A program made the translations under genes and the position numbers. DNA of 64,000 nt, from positions 1-64,000 of the forward strand of contig CAJBBX010000148.1 in the NCBI GenBank assembly GCA_903951425.1. The letters run 5' to 3'. Of this stretch, positions 9,901 through 17,537 are shown in pieces; the first letter of the stretch is position 1; the number at the start of each line of letters is the position of its first letter. This DNA comes from an uncultured Chthonomonas sp. GTDB taxonomy: Bacteria > Armatimonadota > Chthonomonadetes > Chthonomonadales > CAJBBX01. The notes beneath the pieces were generated by a model that was not told where the DNA came from, made no database searches, and was given only the letters and a program-made list of their open reading frames with translations.

Positions 9901-10492
9901 GCGTGAGCGTGCCCAGATCGCTCCAGGACACGCGCCGTTCCTCGCGGGTGACGGCGGGAGTGCGGCAGAGGCGCGCGTCTGCCGGCAGGGCGTCGGCGAA
10001 CCAGACGCGCCCCAGCGTAACCTCGGCCTTGCCCTGCGGCCCCGGCGCGAGCTTCAGCGCGACCTGTGTGGTTGCCTCCTCGGGCTCGCCGGCGGCCAGG
10101 TCCACCGCCAGCAGGCGCCACGCGCCGTCGGCCATGGGCTCATCGGAGAAGGCGTAGGCGCGGCCGCCCACCGTCCCGTCCCAGCCGTGCAGGAAGTAGA
10201 CGCCCGGCGAGGCGTCGAGCCCCTGAGCCCGGTAGCGGACCAGCAGGTAGCGGCTGTCGCCGTCGAGTTCCGATGCGGTGAAGGCCCGGAGCCAGGGCAT
10301 CTCGGTCCCGAAGCCCTCGGCGCGGAACGCAAGCCCCTCGGCGGCGCGAGCAACCGACCAGGCCGAGGGCCGGTGCGTCACCCAGCCGGGGCAGGCGGTC
10401 CAGCGGCGGGCATCGGCCAGGTCCACGTCGCGGTCGGCGGCGGCCCCGACGGACGCAAGGGCAAGGAGGGTGGTAAGGAGGAAGCGCTTCAT
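6920..10492 (-). CDS. Large secreted protein, probable TIM-barrel glycosidase (DUF6259-like)
   Basis: 1190-aa protein with a clear signal peptide (MKRFLLTTLLALASVGAAA). The N-terminal half consists of beta-rich modules resembling carbohydrate-binding jelly rolls, with repeated phrases such as YLLVRYRA and LSLRYRATG. About residues 640-800 form a beta-sandwich like those before GH31/GH36-type barrels (MDGFFCPETGDALALITHD). From about 820 a TIM-barrel-like domain follows, with candidate catalytic acids in MYIDEYGATDG and LYTEYPPAE. I believe this matches the DUF6259 group, but that is memory rather than a search. The start at 10492 is preferred over an upstream GTG-type start because the signal peptide begins there. 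Divergent from the propeller gene at 10664; 123 bases separate it from the GH95 gene, so co-transcription is plausible. Substrate unknown. Confidence 0.7.
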   Translation of the reverse strand: MKRFLLTTLLALASVGAAADRDVDLADARRWTACPGWVTHRPSAWSVARAAEGLAFRAEGFGTEMPWLRAFTASELDGDSRYLLVRYRAQGLDASPGVYFLHGWDGTVGGRAYAFSDEPMADGAWRLLAVDLAAGEPEEATTQVALKLAPGPQGKAEVTLGRVWFADALPADARLCRTPAVTREERRVSWSDLGTLTPAPGWTTTPSAGASARLTEDGARFAVPEAGRGMRWPVALRAPVDLARTPCLSLRYRATGGLVRTGYTIWLGDDPAGSGGRAVVALNPGDLVADGRWHTTSVRLGSPFAVTHLAVGLDCDGAAAELTLGDLTFSSRPRRWSAQEMLPHRAMAGAWPTGFRALPEPTGGRPASSLWPRIGLQGWFKPANAEAAGAPFRLPSVPDAVRQTGTGDLGSLTVRLDGPCREAYLLTAVAAPEKEPFGLEANNPRKQELLSEPEKALVEIRYASGPPDRMVPVDAATGLRGLPRGLAVCVVHPDATRKPVSLTLLDRMQTASVALVAATAWSGAPRVPEPRWKALSAAIRTRPSQPRATALHAALEPDGTLRLNAGRASAAPGPLFEVDIAGRTLPASEWAPVASEPGMCRLRHAATGLVAEVAAAQSGAGGLTLRMTLHNQGSQPRTATLRFPVLRGVRFDGGRAWCLSGRRGGILTDQPVRFRDGLGEPHPLQMDGFFCPETGDALALITHDTAAQHHFINLGLDASGGAWAPEYVERDLAPGASFAATEAEVTACTGGWRAIFATYRKWLAGWYRPPPAKPWFQRTFAFITRNAHYESYPKPTDRGAVKPAVDLARKLLGWCDMVHLFGWSSLPAYGDWGDYAHYDEAVGGLPGFRANIGAAQAGGVAVGLYQDGYLSNEKGQTVGSRAKEWAMRRADGSPDFIPVYNAYNQCPTSEGWRNHLAGVYRRVVRETGVRGMYIDEYGATDGRWVCHAKDHGHNGTEVPYAGEVATMRAIRGAVGPGVALYTEYPPAEVSRTILDGSFTYQALWSVDQEPLAPHFIDLPRFAFPEFKQFHIIHYAPMRSGNWSLLKFPFFNGESYDLGEPNLTACDGPALAFLRQAMRVLCTYRDAFGSRDVDPLVDTLADGLFANAFRAPTRTVWTLYNANGRNLRGALLRVRHSPGATYTDAWNQTRLHPEVRGGWATLRLELGPKAVGCVVQERAGGGRKPKAPFSE

Positions 10493-10535
10493 GGGCCCAC
10501 ATTCGACGGGAGGGGCAGGCGCTCCTGCAAGGACG

Positions 10536-10610
10536 GACACGGACCGTCACCCGCAGGCCGGTGCCGCTCCTGTCCGTGCAGGTCCGTGCGGGTCCGTGTA
10601 TGTCCGTGTC
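10536..10610. repeat. 10-bp-phased GTCCGTG array with inverted copy
   Basis: In the 171-base gap between the divergent genes at 10492 and 10664, four copies of GTCCGTG occur at exact 10-base spacing (10572, 10582, 10592 and 10602). The last one, GTCCGTGTC (10602-10610), is the perfect reverse complement of GACACGGAC at 10536-10544. One copy per helical turn would suit cooperative binding of a regulator, and the outer arms could form a hairpin. No known operator is recognised. Confidence 0.6.
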
Positions 10611-10663
10611 AACGACCGAGGGCTATCATGTACTGACCGCCCTTTCGCCATGGAGGCCCGCCC

Positions 10664-12100
10664 ATGAGACTGCTGCTTGCACTGCTCGTCGCCGTTGCCG
10701 CCGTCCCCTGCGTGTCGGCAGTCGCCCTGGCGCAGGCGAAGGAGGCGGGGTTGCCGCTCCTCTTCTCCAGCCGGCGCGACCTGGTGGAGCCGTGGGGGAT
10801 GCTCCATATCGCCGTGACGCCCGTGGGGAAGCTGGCCGAGGCGCCGCCGCCGCCCTTCACCTATGTCTGCGGCTTCCCCCGGGTCGACGGGGCGTGGGAC
10901 GTCTACGGGCAGGAGTTCACCGAGGTGAAGCGCGCCGACCGCGCCTGGGAGCAGGTCAATTCCTGGCGGCTGGTGCGCGCTACGACGACCGACGGCGTCA
11001 CCTTCGGCGCCCGCGAGGCGGTCTACGAGGCTGCGCCCGGCGCCTGGACCTCGCACATCGCGCTGGCCCGCAACGGCCCCACGGGCGAGCACCTGATGCT
11101 CAAGCTGAAGATCGACAGCTCCGGCTTCGCCTACACTGCCTTCTTCAGCCGCGACGGCCGGACATGGCAGGAGCATCCCGGCAACCCGCTCTTCTACGAC
11201 GGTGACAGCATGAGCCTTTTCTGGAGCGAGGCGCTGGGTCGGTTCGTCTGCGTCAACAAGAGCCTGCAGCCCTACCGCAAGCGCCTGGTGGACCACGGCG
11301 GCGCCACGCCCGCGCTGAAGGACGACGCCCTGCGCGATCGCCGCGTTCTGATGATGCGGACCAGCGCCGACGGCCGCACATGGGAGCCCAACGCCTCGCT
11401 GCCGGATGTCTGGGACCAGCACGGCAAGAAGGGGACGCTGCCCGCCCGGTACCTCACGGTGCCGGACGAGCAGGACCCGCCTGACCTGGAGTTCTACAGC
11501 GGCAACGCCTTCTGGTACCGCGATCGGGCCTACATGCTGGTGCTCAACTACGCTGCCAGCGCCGCCGCGCCCCGCAAGCATGCCCCGCAACTCGACAACG
11601 AGTGGTGGACCAGCCTCGACGGCCTCCACTGGGAGCGGCCCGCGCGCGGCGTCAACGCGCTGGAGGTCTTCCCGGCTATCCCGAGGCTGGAGACGCCGCC
11701 TATGGCCATCGGAGGGCGGCTCCTCTTCCCGCGCGGCTCGCTGCTCCTGGGCGTGCCCGGGGACCGCATCACGGGAGCGGCGGCGCGCGCCAACGCCGAG
11801 TTCGCCACCGGCTGGTTCCGTATGCCTTCCGGCGGCCTGCTGCTGAACGCCGTGATCCCCTCGCCGGACCGCCCCTTCGGCAAGGAGCAGGCGTACGTGA
11901 TGGTCGAGATGCAGGACGAGAAGGGCCGCGCCATCCCCGGCTTCGAGGCCGACAAGTGCCTCATCAGGGCGGAGGACAGCGCCGCCATCCCACTGAAGTG
12001 GACCGGCGCCGACGCCGCAACCCTGGCAGGCAAGAGTGTGCGCCTGCGCTTCCGCCTGCGCAGCGCGACGATCTACGCGGTGAGGAGTGGCGACCGATAG
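10664..12100 (+). CDS. Secreted beta-propeller glycosidase-like protein (GH32/GH43-like)
   Basis: 478-aa exported protein with a signal peptide over residues 1-24 (MRLLLALLVAVAAVPCVSAV, cleavage near ALAQA). The body has the recurring blades of a five-bladed propeller: phrases such as TTDGVTFG, FFSRDGRTWQEHPGNP and TSADGRTWEPN resemble the Asp-box and DGxxW turns of sialidase, GH32 and GH43 folds. The final 50 residues form a small beta module ending in LRFRLRSATIYAV, common after such propellers. A GGAGG ribosome site lies 7 bases before the ATG. It is divergent from the large glycosidase-like gene, and the phased GTCCGTG array between them may control both. The fold is supported by eye only; no catalytic triad could be assigned and the substrate is unknown. 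Confidence 0.65.
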   Translation: MRLLLALLVAVAAVPCVSAVALAQAKEAGLPLLFSSRRDLVEPWGMLHIAVTPVGKLAEAPPPPFTYVCGFPRVDGAWDVYGQEFTEVKRADRAWEQVNSWRLVRATTTDGVTFGAREAVYEAAPGAWTSHIALARNGPTGEHLMLKLKIDSSGFAYTAFFSRDGRTWQEHPGNPLFYDGDSMSLFWSEALGRFVCVNKSLQPYRKRLVDHGGATPALKDDALRDRRVLMMRTSADGRTWEPNASLPDVWDQHGKKGTLPARYLTVPDEQDPPDLEFYSGNAFWYRDRAYMLVLNYAASAAAPRKHAPQLDNEWWTSLDGLHWERPARGVNALEVFPAIPRLETPPMAIGGRLLFPRGSLLLGVPGDRITGAAARANAEFATGWFRMPSGGLLLNAVIPSPDRPFGKEQAYVMVEMQDEKGRAIPGFEADKCLIRAEDSAAIPLKWTGADAATLAGKSVRLRFRLRSATIYAVRSGDR

Positions 12101-12147
12101 GACCCATGCGTCGCATCCGCCGCAACGCGCAATCCGCCTGAACCCGC
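12066..12147 (+). repeat. Imperfect direct repeat, copy A
   Basis: Covers the last codons of the propeller gene and about 45 bases beyond. It is similar to 13096-13181, best over the segments GCGTCGCATC and ATCCGCCTGA. The best-aligned 60 bases are about 75-80% identical by eye, with the upstream part weaker. Together with copy B it brackets the gene at 12334. Confidence 0.5.
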
Positions 12148-12252
12148 GCCCACGGCGGCAAGAGGACGACGAGTAGTCGCGACCGCAACGGGGTCTGCGT
12201 GAACCAGTGAAGGCCGGTCCGGCGGCAGGCGCCGGCTGCCCAACTGAGCGCA

Positions 12253-12279
12253 CGCGGCGGCCGAACCGGAACCGCCGCG
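12253..12279 (+). terminator. Possible hairpin after the propeller gene
   Basis: Perfect 8-bp GC stem CGCGGCGG / CCGCCGCG with an 11-base loop, lying 150 bases after the propeller gene stop and 55 bases before the next start. It has no T-run, so it is a weak terminator candidate. The rest of the gap (12101-12333) holds repeat copy A and nothing else recognisable. Confidence 0.35.
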
Positions 12280-12333
12280 CTCGGGTTCGAGTATGGGTAT
12301 CTCGTCAGGCCACCAACCGTGGGGAGGTTCAGC

Positions 12334-13029
12334 GTGCGCATCTCAGCAGTGCTGGCGGCGACTGCCGTTGCGGTCCTTGCTTCGGCATCGACCAGAGCGC
12401 CGGCACAGGTTCGCGAGACGCCGCGCGGCTGGCTGTTTCGCGCCAGTTTCAAGCCGGGAACGGTACTTAGCTACCGCCTTGACGGCGCCAGTGAAGGCCA
12501 TCCTAAGCCGGAGACGCACGTCAGCAATTGGTCGCTGTACAATCTGGCATGCAAGCGCCTTGAAAACGGCAAGGCAGTCGTGCACTACGAGCTGGTCCAG
12601 GATGAAGAGGGTAAGTACAAGGACATCCACCTGGTGCTGAAGATCGATCGGCGCGGAAAGGCTATGTGGGGCAATCAGCCAATGCAGCGGCTTGGCGTCC
12701 ACTTCCCGGAGAACCCGATCCCGATTGGCGGATCGTTCCGCGGAGAGGCTATCGTGCAGATGGGCGGCCTGGGTCAAGCCAAGGCAACCGATACCTACAC
12801 GCTTCTCGGGTTCAAGGACCGTGCCGGTGTGCGCGTGGCCGAGCTATCTGTTCAGTCCACGGCCCGGTCCGAAGCCGTCCGCGCGGGCGGATCCGGAACC
12901 GTGCTGATTGACATGACCGACGGATCCATGGTTGAGATGGACTACACCCACTCCGCCGACGTGACGCATGACGGCAAGACCTATAGCCTGCGCCAGACCG
13001 CGACATGCCGCCGCACAGGGCGCACATAA
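12334..13029 (+). CDS. Secreted protein of unknown function
   Basis: 231-aa protein of no recognised family. The GTG at 12334 is chosen because a GGGGAGG ribosome site ends 6 bases before it and a good signal peptide (VRISAVLAATAVAVLASAS, cleavage near RAPAQ) follows; an in-frame GTG at 12319 would overlap the ribosome site. The mature part looks all-beta, with alternating hydrophobic strands (GTVLSYRLDG, KAVVHYELVQD, DIHLVLKIDR, DTYTLLGF) and ends with MDYTHSADVTHDGKTYSLRQ. This resembles secreted lipocalin or LolA-like barrels only in general character. The gene stands alone: hairpin upstream, repeat copies A and B on either side, and more than 300 bases before the next gene. Confidence 0.7.
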   Translation: MRISAVLAATAVAVLASASTRAPAQVRETPRGWLFRASFKPGTVLSYRLDGASEGHPKPETHVSNWSLYNLACKRLENGKAVVHYELVQDEEGKYKDIHLVLKIDRRGKAMWGNQPMQRLGVHFPENPIPIGGSFRGEAIVQMGGLGQAKATDTYTLLGFKDRAGVRVAELSVQSTARSEAVRAGGSGTVLIDMTDGSMVEMDYTHSADVTHDGKTYSLRQTATCRRTGRT

Positions 13030-13340
13030 CGGAGCTGCGCGCCAGAGCGCTTCTCGCCTGGGGCTGTGGACGTCGGTCTCAGCACCCGCGGCGAACGACG
13101 ATCTGCGGTCCGTGGGCTGGAGCGGCGACGCATCGGCCCCACGCGTCGCATCGGTCACAGCGCGCATCCGCCTGACCCTGCCCGTTCACCGCCTCGGCCA
13201 TCCTCCCCGCAATCCCCGCGATTCCGCCATCCTTGGTAGGAACCACGCCGCCTCGCGTCGAACTGGCTTGCACAGGGCCGGGGGCGCGTTGCGGCTTGGC
13301 CCGGTGACACGCCTGACACTCGACGAACAGGAATACCAAC
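13030..13340 (+). other. 311-base intergenic region before the sugar operon
   Basis: Contains repeat copy B (13096-13181). The remainder has no convincing gene, RNA or consensus promoter. A GC-rich inverted segment around 13276-13303 (GGGCCG and GGCCC words) lies about 40 bases before the operon's first ATG and could be part of its leader. Presumably the operon promoter is here, but I could not locate it. Confidence 0.5.
13096..13181 (+). repeat. Imperfect direct repeat, copy B
   Basis: Partner of the repeat at 12066-12147, about 1.03 kb downstream. It shares GCGACGATCT-like, GGCGAC, GCGTCGCATC and ATCCGCCTGA words in the same order. It is non-coding here, so it looks like a diverged duplicate of the 3' end of the propeller gene. 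Confidence 0.5.
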
Positions 13341-14570
13341 ATGAGCCAACCGTCCATTGCGACTCTGGCGGGCCGCGCACTCGATGCGGGTGGCGGCATC
13401 CTGCGACTGGCGCCGAACTGGGTGCCCCGGTCGTTCTGCGTGCCGGGGCGGCGCATCAAGCTCCACCCGGACGACTACTACGCGCTCGGCGCGGCTCGCG
13501 GCGGGATCGATGAGCGCTGGTTCGCATCGACCACGCCTGCCGACAACGGCCCGCTGACCGCCCCGCACGAGGGGCAGAGCTGGATCGTCCTCGAGGATGG
13601 TGGCCGCGTGGAGCGCGTGCTCCTTCGCGACGCCGTGGCGGAACTGAAGGGCGCCGTCCTGGGCGAGAAGATGTGGGCCGAGCATGGCCGGTGGCCCATG
13701 TTCTCCAAGTTCTTCGACAACAAGGGCGCCCTGCCGCACCACGTCCACCACCGCGACGAGCACGCCGCGAAGGTGGGCCAACTGGGCAAGCCCGAGGCCT
13801 ACTACTTCCCGCCGCAGGCGAACAACTACGGCGCCGACTACCCCTACACGTTCTTCGGACTTGAGCCGGGCACCACCAAGGCGCAGGTGCGCGCCGCGCT
13901 GGAGGACTTCACCAAGGGCGACAACAAGCTGACGAACCTCTCCAAGGCCTACCGGCTGGAGCCCGGCACCGGCTGGGACGTGCCGCCGGGCATCCTGCAC
14001 GCGCCCGGCAGCCTCTGCACCTACGAGCCGCAGCGGGCGTCGGACGTCTTCGCCATGTACCAGTCGCTGGTCGGCGATGCGCTCCTGCCCGAGGAGCTGC
14101 TCTGGAAGGACACGCCGCCGGATCGCAAGGGCGACTTCGACTACCTCGTCGAGGTGCTGGACTGGGAAGCGAACACAGACCCCGACTTCGTAGCGCACCA
14201 CTTCATGCGGCCCAGGCCTGTGGGCGACCCGGCCGCCATGGAGGCCCAGGGCTACGTGGAGAACTGGATCTGCTACCGGTCGGCCTACTACAGCGCCAAG
14301 GAGCTGACGATCCTGCCCGGCCGCACGGTGCGCATCACGGACGGCGCGCCCTACGGCCTCATCGTCATGCAGGGGCATGGGACCATGGGCGGCTGGGACG
14401 TCGAGACGCCTGCGCTGATCCGTTACGGGCAACTCACTCGCGACGAGTACTTCGTCACGGAAGAGGCGGCCCGGGCGGGCGTCATCATCACCAACCCGTC
14501 GGACTGCGACCCCATCGTCATGCTGAAGCACTTCGGCCCAGACAACCCGGACCTCGTCGTCGAGAACTGA
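13341..14570 (+). CDS. Cupin protein related to class I mannose-6-phosphate isomerase
   Basis: 409-aa protein with cupin-type metal ligands in HHVHHRDEHAAKVGQLGKPEAYYF (residues about 134-157), where histidines, a Glu and the K-P-E triad resemble the zinc site of type I phosphomannose isomerases. The later YRLEPGTGWDVPPGILHAPGS matches the second half of that cupin core, and a beta-rich C-terminal domain follows. No signal peptide, so cytoplasmic. An AGGAA ribosome site lies about 10 bases upstream of the ATG. First gene of a plus-strand run through 23022 and only 19 bases from the next gene. Probably isomerises a keto or aldo sugar (perhaps unphosphorylated, since no kinase is in the operon); the precise reaction is inference. 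Confidence 0.7.
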   Translation: MSQPSIATLAGRALDAGGGILRLAPNWVPRSFCVPGRRIKLHPDDYYALGAARGGIDERWFASTTPADNGPLTAPHEGQSWIVLEDGGRVERVLLRDAVAELKGAVLGEKMWAEHGRWPMFSKFFDNKGALPHHVHHRDEHAAKVGQLGKPEAYYFPPQANNYGADYPYTFFGLEPGTTKAQVRAALEDFTKGDNKLTNLSKAYRLEPGTGWDVPPGILHAPGSLCTYEPQRASDVFAMYQSLVGDALLPEELLWKDTPPDRKGDFDYLVEVLDWEANTDPDFVAHHFMRPRPVGDPAAMEAQGYVENWICYRSAYYSAKELTILPGRTVRITDGAPYGLIVMQGHGTMGGWDVETPALIRYGQLTRDEYFVTEEAARAGVIITNPSDCDPIVMLKHFGPDNPDLVVEN

Positions 14571-14589
14571 ACTGCAACGGAGGAGCGAC

Positions 14590-15495
14590 ATGAAGGACAT
14601 CTCGATCGGTTCATGGGCGTACACCATCGGTCCCTACGGCAAGAACCCCGTGCCGTGGGATGAGGTGATCGTCACGCTGAAGCGCCTGGGCTTCCAGGGC
14701 GTCGAGCTGGGCGGCTTCCCGCCGCACCCGAACCCGGACGACTTGCCGACCAAGGAACAGCGCGAGGCCTGCAAGGCCCGCCTGGCCGAGGTGGGGCTGC
14801 GCTTCTCGGGCCTGGCTGCGAACCTGTGGGCCGAGCACCTCATCGACACCGATGACCCGTCGGACTACATCGCCTGCTTCCGCAAGAACCTGGACTTCTG
14901 CGTGGACCTGGGCATCCAGGGCCTCCGCGTCGACACTGTGCAGCCGCCGACGATCTTTGAGACCGTCGACGAGGCCACGGCTCGCCGCCGCGTGGTCGAG
15001 ACCTGGAAGCAGTGCACCCGTGAGGCCGCCGACAAGGGCGTCTATGTCACCTGGGAGTTCGAGCCCGGCTTCGCGTTCAACAAGCCCTCGGACATCATCG
15101 GCATCACCCAGGAGATCGGCAGCAGCAACTTCGGCGTCCAGTTCGACACTTGCCACGCGCACATGGTGGCCGCGGTGGGCGCCCGGCAGCCCGGCGTGTC
15201 CGAGACGCTGCCCGGCGGGGCGCTGGAACTGGCGCAGAAGCTCCGCGGGATGATCAACCACATCCACCTGATCGACTCCGACGGCACGCTGCACGACGAC
15301 GAGACCTCGACCCACGCGCCCTTCGGCGACGGCATCCTGGACTTCGACGCCCTGCTTCCCGAGCTGAACAAGAACAAGCTGCCGCACAACTGGTGGACCA
15401 TCGACCTCTGCTTCTGGCCCGACGCCTGGGCCGTCACCGAGCGCGCCAAGGCCGCGATTGATGCGCTCAATGCGAAGTGGGGCTCGGGGCAATGA
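14590..15495 (+). CDS. Sugar phosphate isomerase/epimerase (xylose isomerase-like TIM barrel)
   Basis: 301-aa cytoplasmic TIM barrel of the AP endonuclease family 2/sugar isomerase group. Strands start with [11 protein letters not shown] and [12 protein letters not shown]. Metal and substrate ligands are visible as TWEFEPGF (Glu), FDTCHAH (Asp and His) and [10 protein letters not shown] (His). A GGAGGAG ribosome site precedes the ATG. The stop overlaps the next gene's start (ATGA). Members isomerise or epimerise ketoses, dehydrate inosose, or open keto-glycosides. Within this operon it most likely processes a keto-sugar made by one of the neighbouring oxidoreductases. Confidence 0.85.
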   Translation: MKDISIGSWAYTIGPYGKNPVPWDEVIVTLKRLGFQGVELGGFPPHPNPDDLPTKEQREACKARLAEVGLRFSGLAANLWAEHLIDTDDPSDYIACFRKNLDFCVDLGIQGLRVDTVQPPTIFETVDEATARRRVVETWKQCTREAADKGVYVTWEFEPGFAFNKPSDIIGITQEIGSSNFGVQFDTCHAHMVAAVGARQPGVSETLPGGALELAQKLRGMINHIHLIDSDGTLHDDETSTHAPFGDGILDFDALLPELNKNKLPHNWWTIDLCFWPDAWAVTERAKAAIDALNAKWGSGQ

Positions 15496-16634
15496 GGGAC
15501 CTGAACATCGGCCTGATCGGCTACGGGTTCATGGGGCGGGCCCACTCGAACGCCTACCGGAAGGTGAACCAGTTCTTCAAGCTGGGCTACCGGCCCGTGA
15601 TGAAGGCCGCCTGCGCCCGCAACGGCGCGCAGATCGCTGAGTTCGCCGATAACTGGGGCTGGGAGAGCGTCGAGACCGACTGGCGGAAGCTCATCGCGCG
15701 GCCGGACATCGACGCCATCGATATCTGCAGCCCCAACGTCACGCACCACGACATCGCCATCGAGGCCGCGAAGGCCGGGAAGATGGTCCTCTGCGAGAAG
15801 CCGCTGGCCATGAACGCCGCCGAGGGGCGCGCCATGGTCGACGCCATCGAGAAGGCCGGCGTGGCGAACATGGTCTGGTTCAACTACCGCCGTGTCCCCG
15901 CCATCGCGCTGGCCAAGCAGATCATGGACGAGGGCCGCATCGGCCGCGTCTTCCACTACCGGGCTAAGTACCTGCAGGACTGGACCATCAGCGCCAAGGT
16001 GCCCCAGGGCGGAGCGACGCTCTGGCGCCTGGACATCGACGTGGCCGGCAGCGGCGTGACCGGCGACCTGCTGGCCCACTCCATCGATACCGCGATCTGG
16101 CTCAACGGCCCAGTCGAGGCCGTGACCGCCATGACCGAGACCTTCATCAAGGAGCGCGAGGTCCAGGGGCAGCCGGGGACGGTGAAGCCCGTGGGCATCG
16201 ACGACGCCTGCGCCTTCCTGGTGCGCTTCAAGAACGGATCCGTCGGGACCTTCGAGTCCACCCGCTACGCCCGGGGCCGCAAGAACCAGAACACGTTCGA
16301 GGTGAACGGCGAGAACGGGTCGGTCTGCTTCGACCTGGAGGACGCGCACCGCCTGCAGTACTTCGACCACGGCGATGTGAGCCACCTCCACGGCTGGCGC
16401 GACCTGCTGGTCACCGACTCCGACCACCCCTACATGGGGCACTGGTGGGTTCCCGGCTGCGTCATCGGCTACGAGCACACGTTCATCCATGCCGTCGCCG
16501 ACTTCCTGACCGGGCTGGAGACCGGCGTGGCCGTGCAGCCCGACTTCCGCTGCGCGCTGCAGACGCAGCTCATCTGCGACAGCGTGCTGGAGTCCGCCCG
16601 ATCCGGCCAGTGGGTCAAGGTGCCCGAGGCCTAG
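15492..16634 (+). CDS. Gfo/Idh/MocA-family NAD(P)-dependent oxidoreductase (cytoplasmic)
   Basis: 380-aa oxidoreductase with an N-terminal Rossmann fold ([15 protein letters not shown], GxGxxG near residue 10) and the hallmark CEKPLA at about 98-103, where the Lys is the catalytic residue. It continues through the family's C-terminal beta-sheet domain, with D-x3-H at [16 protein letters not shown]. No leader peptide. The ATG overlaps the previous stop (ATGA), so it is coupled to the isomerase. Typical substrates are sugars, inositols or their keto forms. Paired with the exported homologue further down the operon, it may reverse or complete a 3-keto-sugar redox step inside the cell. Confidence 0.88.
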   Translation: MRDLNIGLIGYGFMGRAHSNAYRKVNQFFKLGYRPVMKAACARNGAQIAEFADNWGWESVETDWRKLIARPDIDAIDICSPNVTHHDIAIEAAKAGKMVLCEKPLAMNAAEGRAMVDAIEKAGVANMVWFNYRRVPAIALAKQIMDEGRIGRVFHYRAKYLQDWTISAKVPQGGATLWRLDIDVAGSGVTGDLLAHSIDTAIWLNGPVEAVTAMTETFIKEREVQGQPGTVKPVGIDDACAFLVRFKNGSVGTFESTRYARGRKNQNTFEVNGENGSVCFDLEDAHRLQYFDHGDVSHLHGWRDLLVTDSDHPYMGHWWVPGCVIGYEHTFIHAVADFLTGLETGVAVQPDFRCALQTQLICDSVLESARSGQWVKVPEA

Positions 16635-16671
16635 CCGAAGCCATCGCCAACCGAAAGGCAAGGAGGAAGCC

Positions 16672-17517
16672 GTGAAGATCGGCATCAACGTCTTGCTCTG
16701 GACCGCCGCCGCCGCCGAGGAGCATCTCGGCCTGCTCGGCGACATCCGGACCTGGGGGTACGAGAGCGTCGAACTGCCTATGTTCGCGCCTGACTGCTCC
16801 CCGTGGCCCCTCCTTGCCGGACGGATGGATGATCTGGGGCTCTCGCGGACGGCCGTCACCGTCATGCCGCCCGAGGCCAACCCAATCTCCGCCGACGCGG
16901 TGGTGCGCCGGGCGGGCATCGACCACCTGCGCTCCTGCATCGACGCCTGCGCGCAGATGGGCGCCGACGTGCTCTGCGGCCCCATGTACTCGCCCTGCGG
17001 CGCGCTCGTGGGCCGCAGCCGCACGGAGCAGGAGTGGGACTGGGCCGTGGAGTGCCTGCGACGGGCAGGGGAGCATGCCTCGGGCGCCGGCGTCACGCTG
17101 GCCGTGGAGGCACTGAACCGCTTCGAGACCTACTTCCTCAACTGCGCGGCGGACGCGGCGCGGCTCGTCGACGAGGTGGGCCTGCCGTCGGTGGGGCTCC
17201 TCTTCGACACGTTCCATGCCAACATCGAGGAGAAGGACCCCGTGGGCGCCATCGGCGTGGCGGGCGGGCGCATCGCCCACTTCCACATCTCCGAGAACGA
17301 CCGCAGCACCCCCGGCGAGGGCCATGTGCCCTGGGATCGGGTCTTCCCGGCGCTGAAGGCCACCGGCTACGACGGCGCCCTGACGGTGGAGGCCTTCGGC
17401 CGGGCCCTGCCGGAAGTGGCTGCGGCCACGTGCATCTGGCGCCAGACCTTCCCGAACGCGCAGCATCTCGCGACCAGCGCGGTTCGGCACATCCGGGACG
17501 GCTGGTCCCGCTCATGA
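16672..17517 (+). CDS. Second sugar isomerase/epimerase TIM barrel
   Basis: 281-aa TIM barrel of the ketose 3-epimerase/hydroxypyruvate isomerase-like group. The GTG start has a strong AGGAGG ribosome site at 16661-16666. Ligand motifs include AVEALNRFE (Glu), LLFDTFHANIEE (Asp, His), AHFHISENDRSTPG (His) and a final LTVEAFG (Glu), matching the four metal ligands of D-tagatose/D-psicose 3-epimerases. It differs clearly from the first barrel gene, so the two probably catalyse distinct steps. It lies 37 bases after the oxidoreductase and its stop TGA overlaps an upstream in-frame ATG of the following gene. Cytoplasmic, no leader. Confidence 0.85.
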   Translation: MKIGINVLLWTAAAAEEHLGLLGDIRTWGYESVELPMFAPDCSPWPLLAGRMDDLGLSRTAVTVMPPEANPISADAVVRRAGIDHLRSCIDACAQMGADVLCGPMYSPCGALVGRSRTEQEWDWAVECLRRAGEHASGAGVTLAVEALNRFETYFLNCAADAARLVDEVGLPSVGLLFDTFHANIEEKDPVGAIGVAGGRIAHFHISENDRSTPGEGHVPWDRVFPALKATGYDGALTVEAFGRALPEVAAATCIWRQTFPNAQHLATSAVRHIRDGWSRS

Positions 17518-17537
17518 GCGACGCGAGGAAGGACACC

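Noticed and set aside
10572-10610. Regular GTCCGTG repeats considered as a CRISPR array
   Set aside because: Units are 10 bases long with 3-base gaps; no spacers of 30 bases and no cas genes.
12280-12300. T-arm-like GGGTTCGAG sequence considered as part of a tRNA
   Set aside because: No matching acceptor stem, anticodon arm or CCA-proximal structure on either side.
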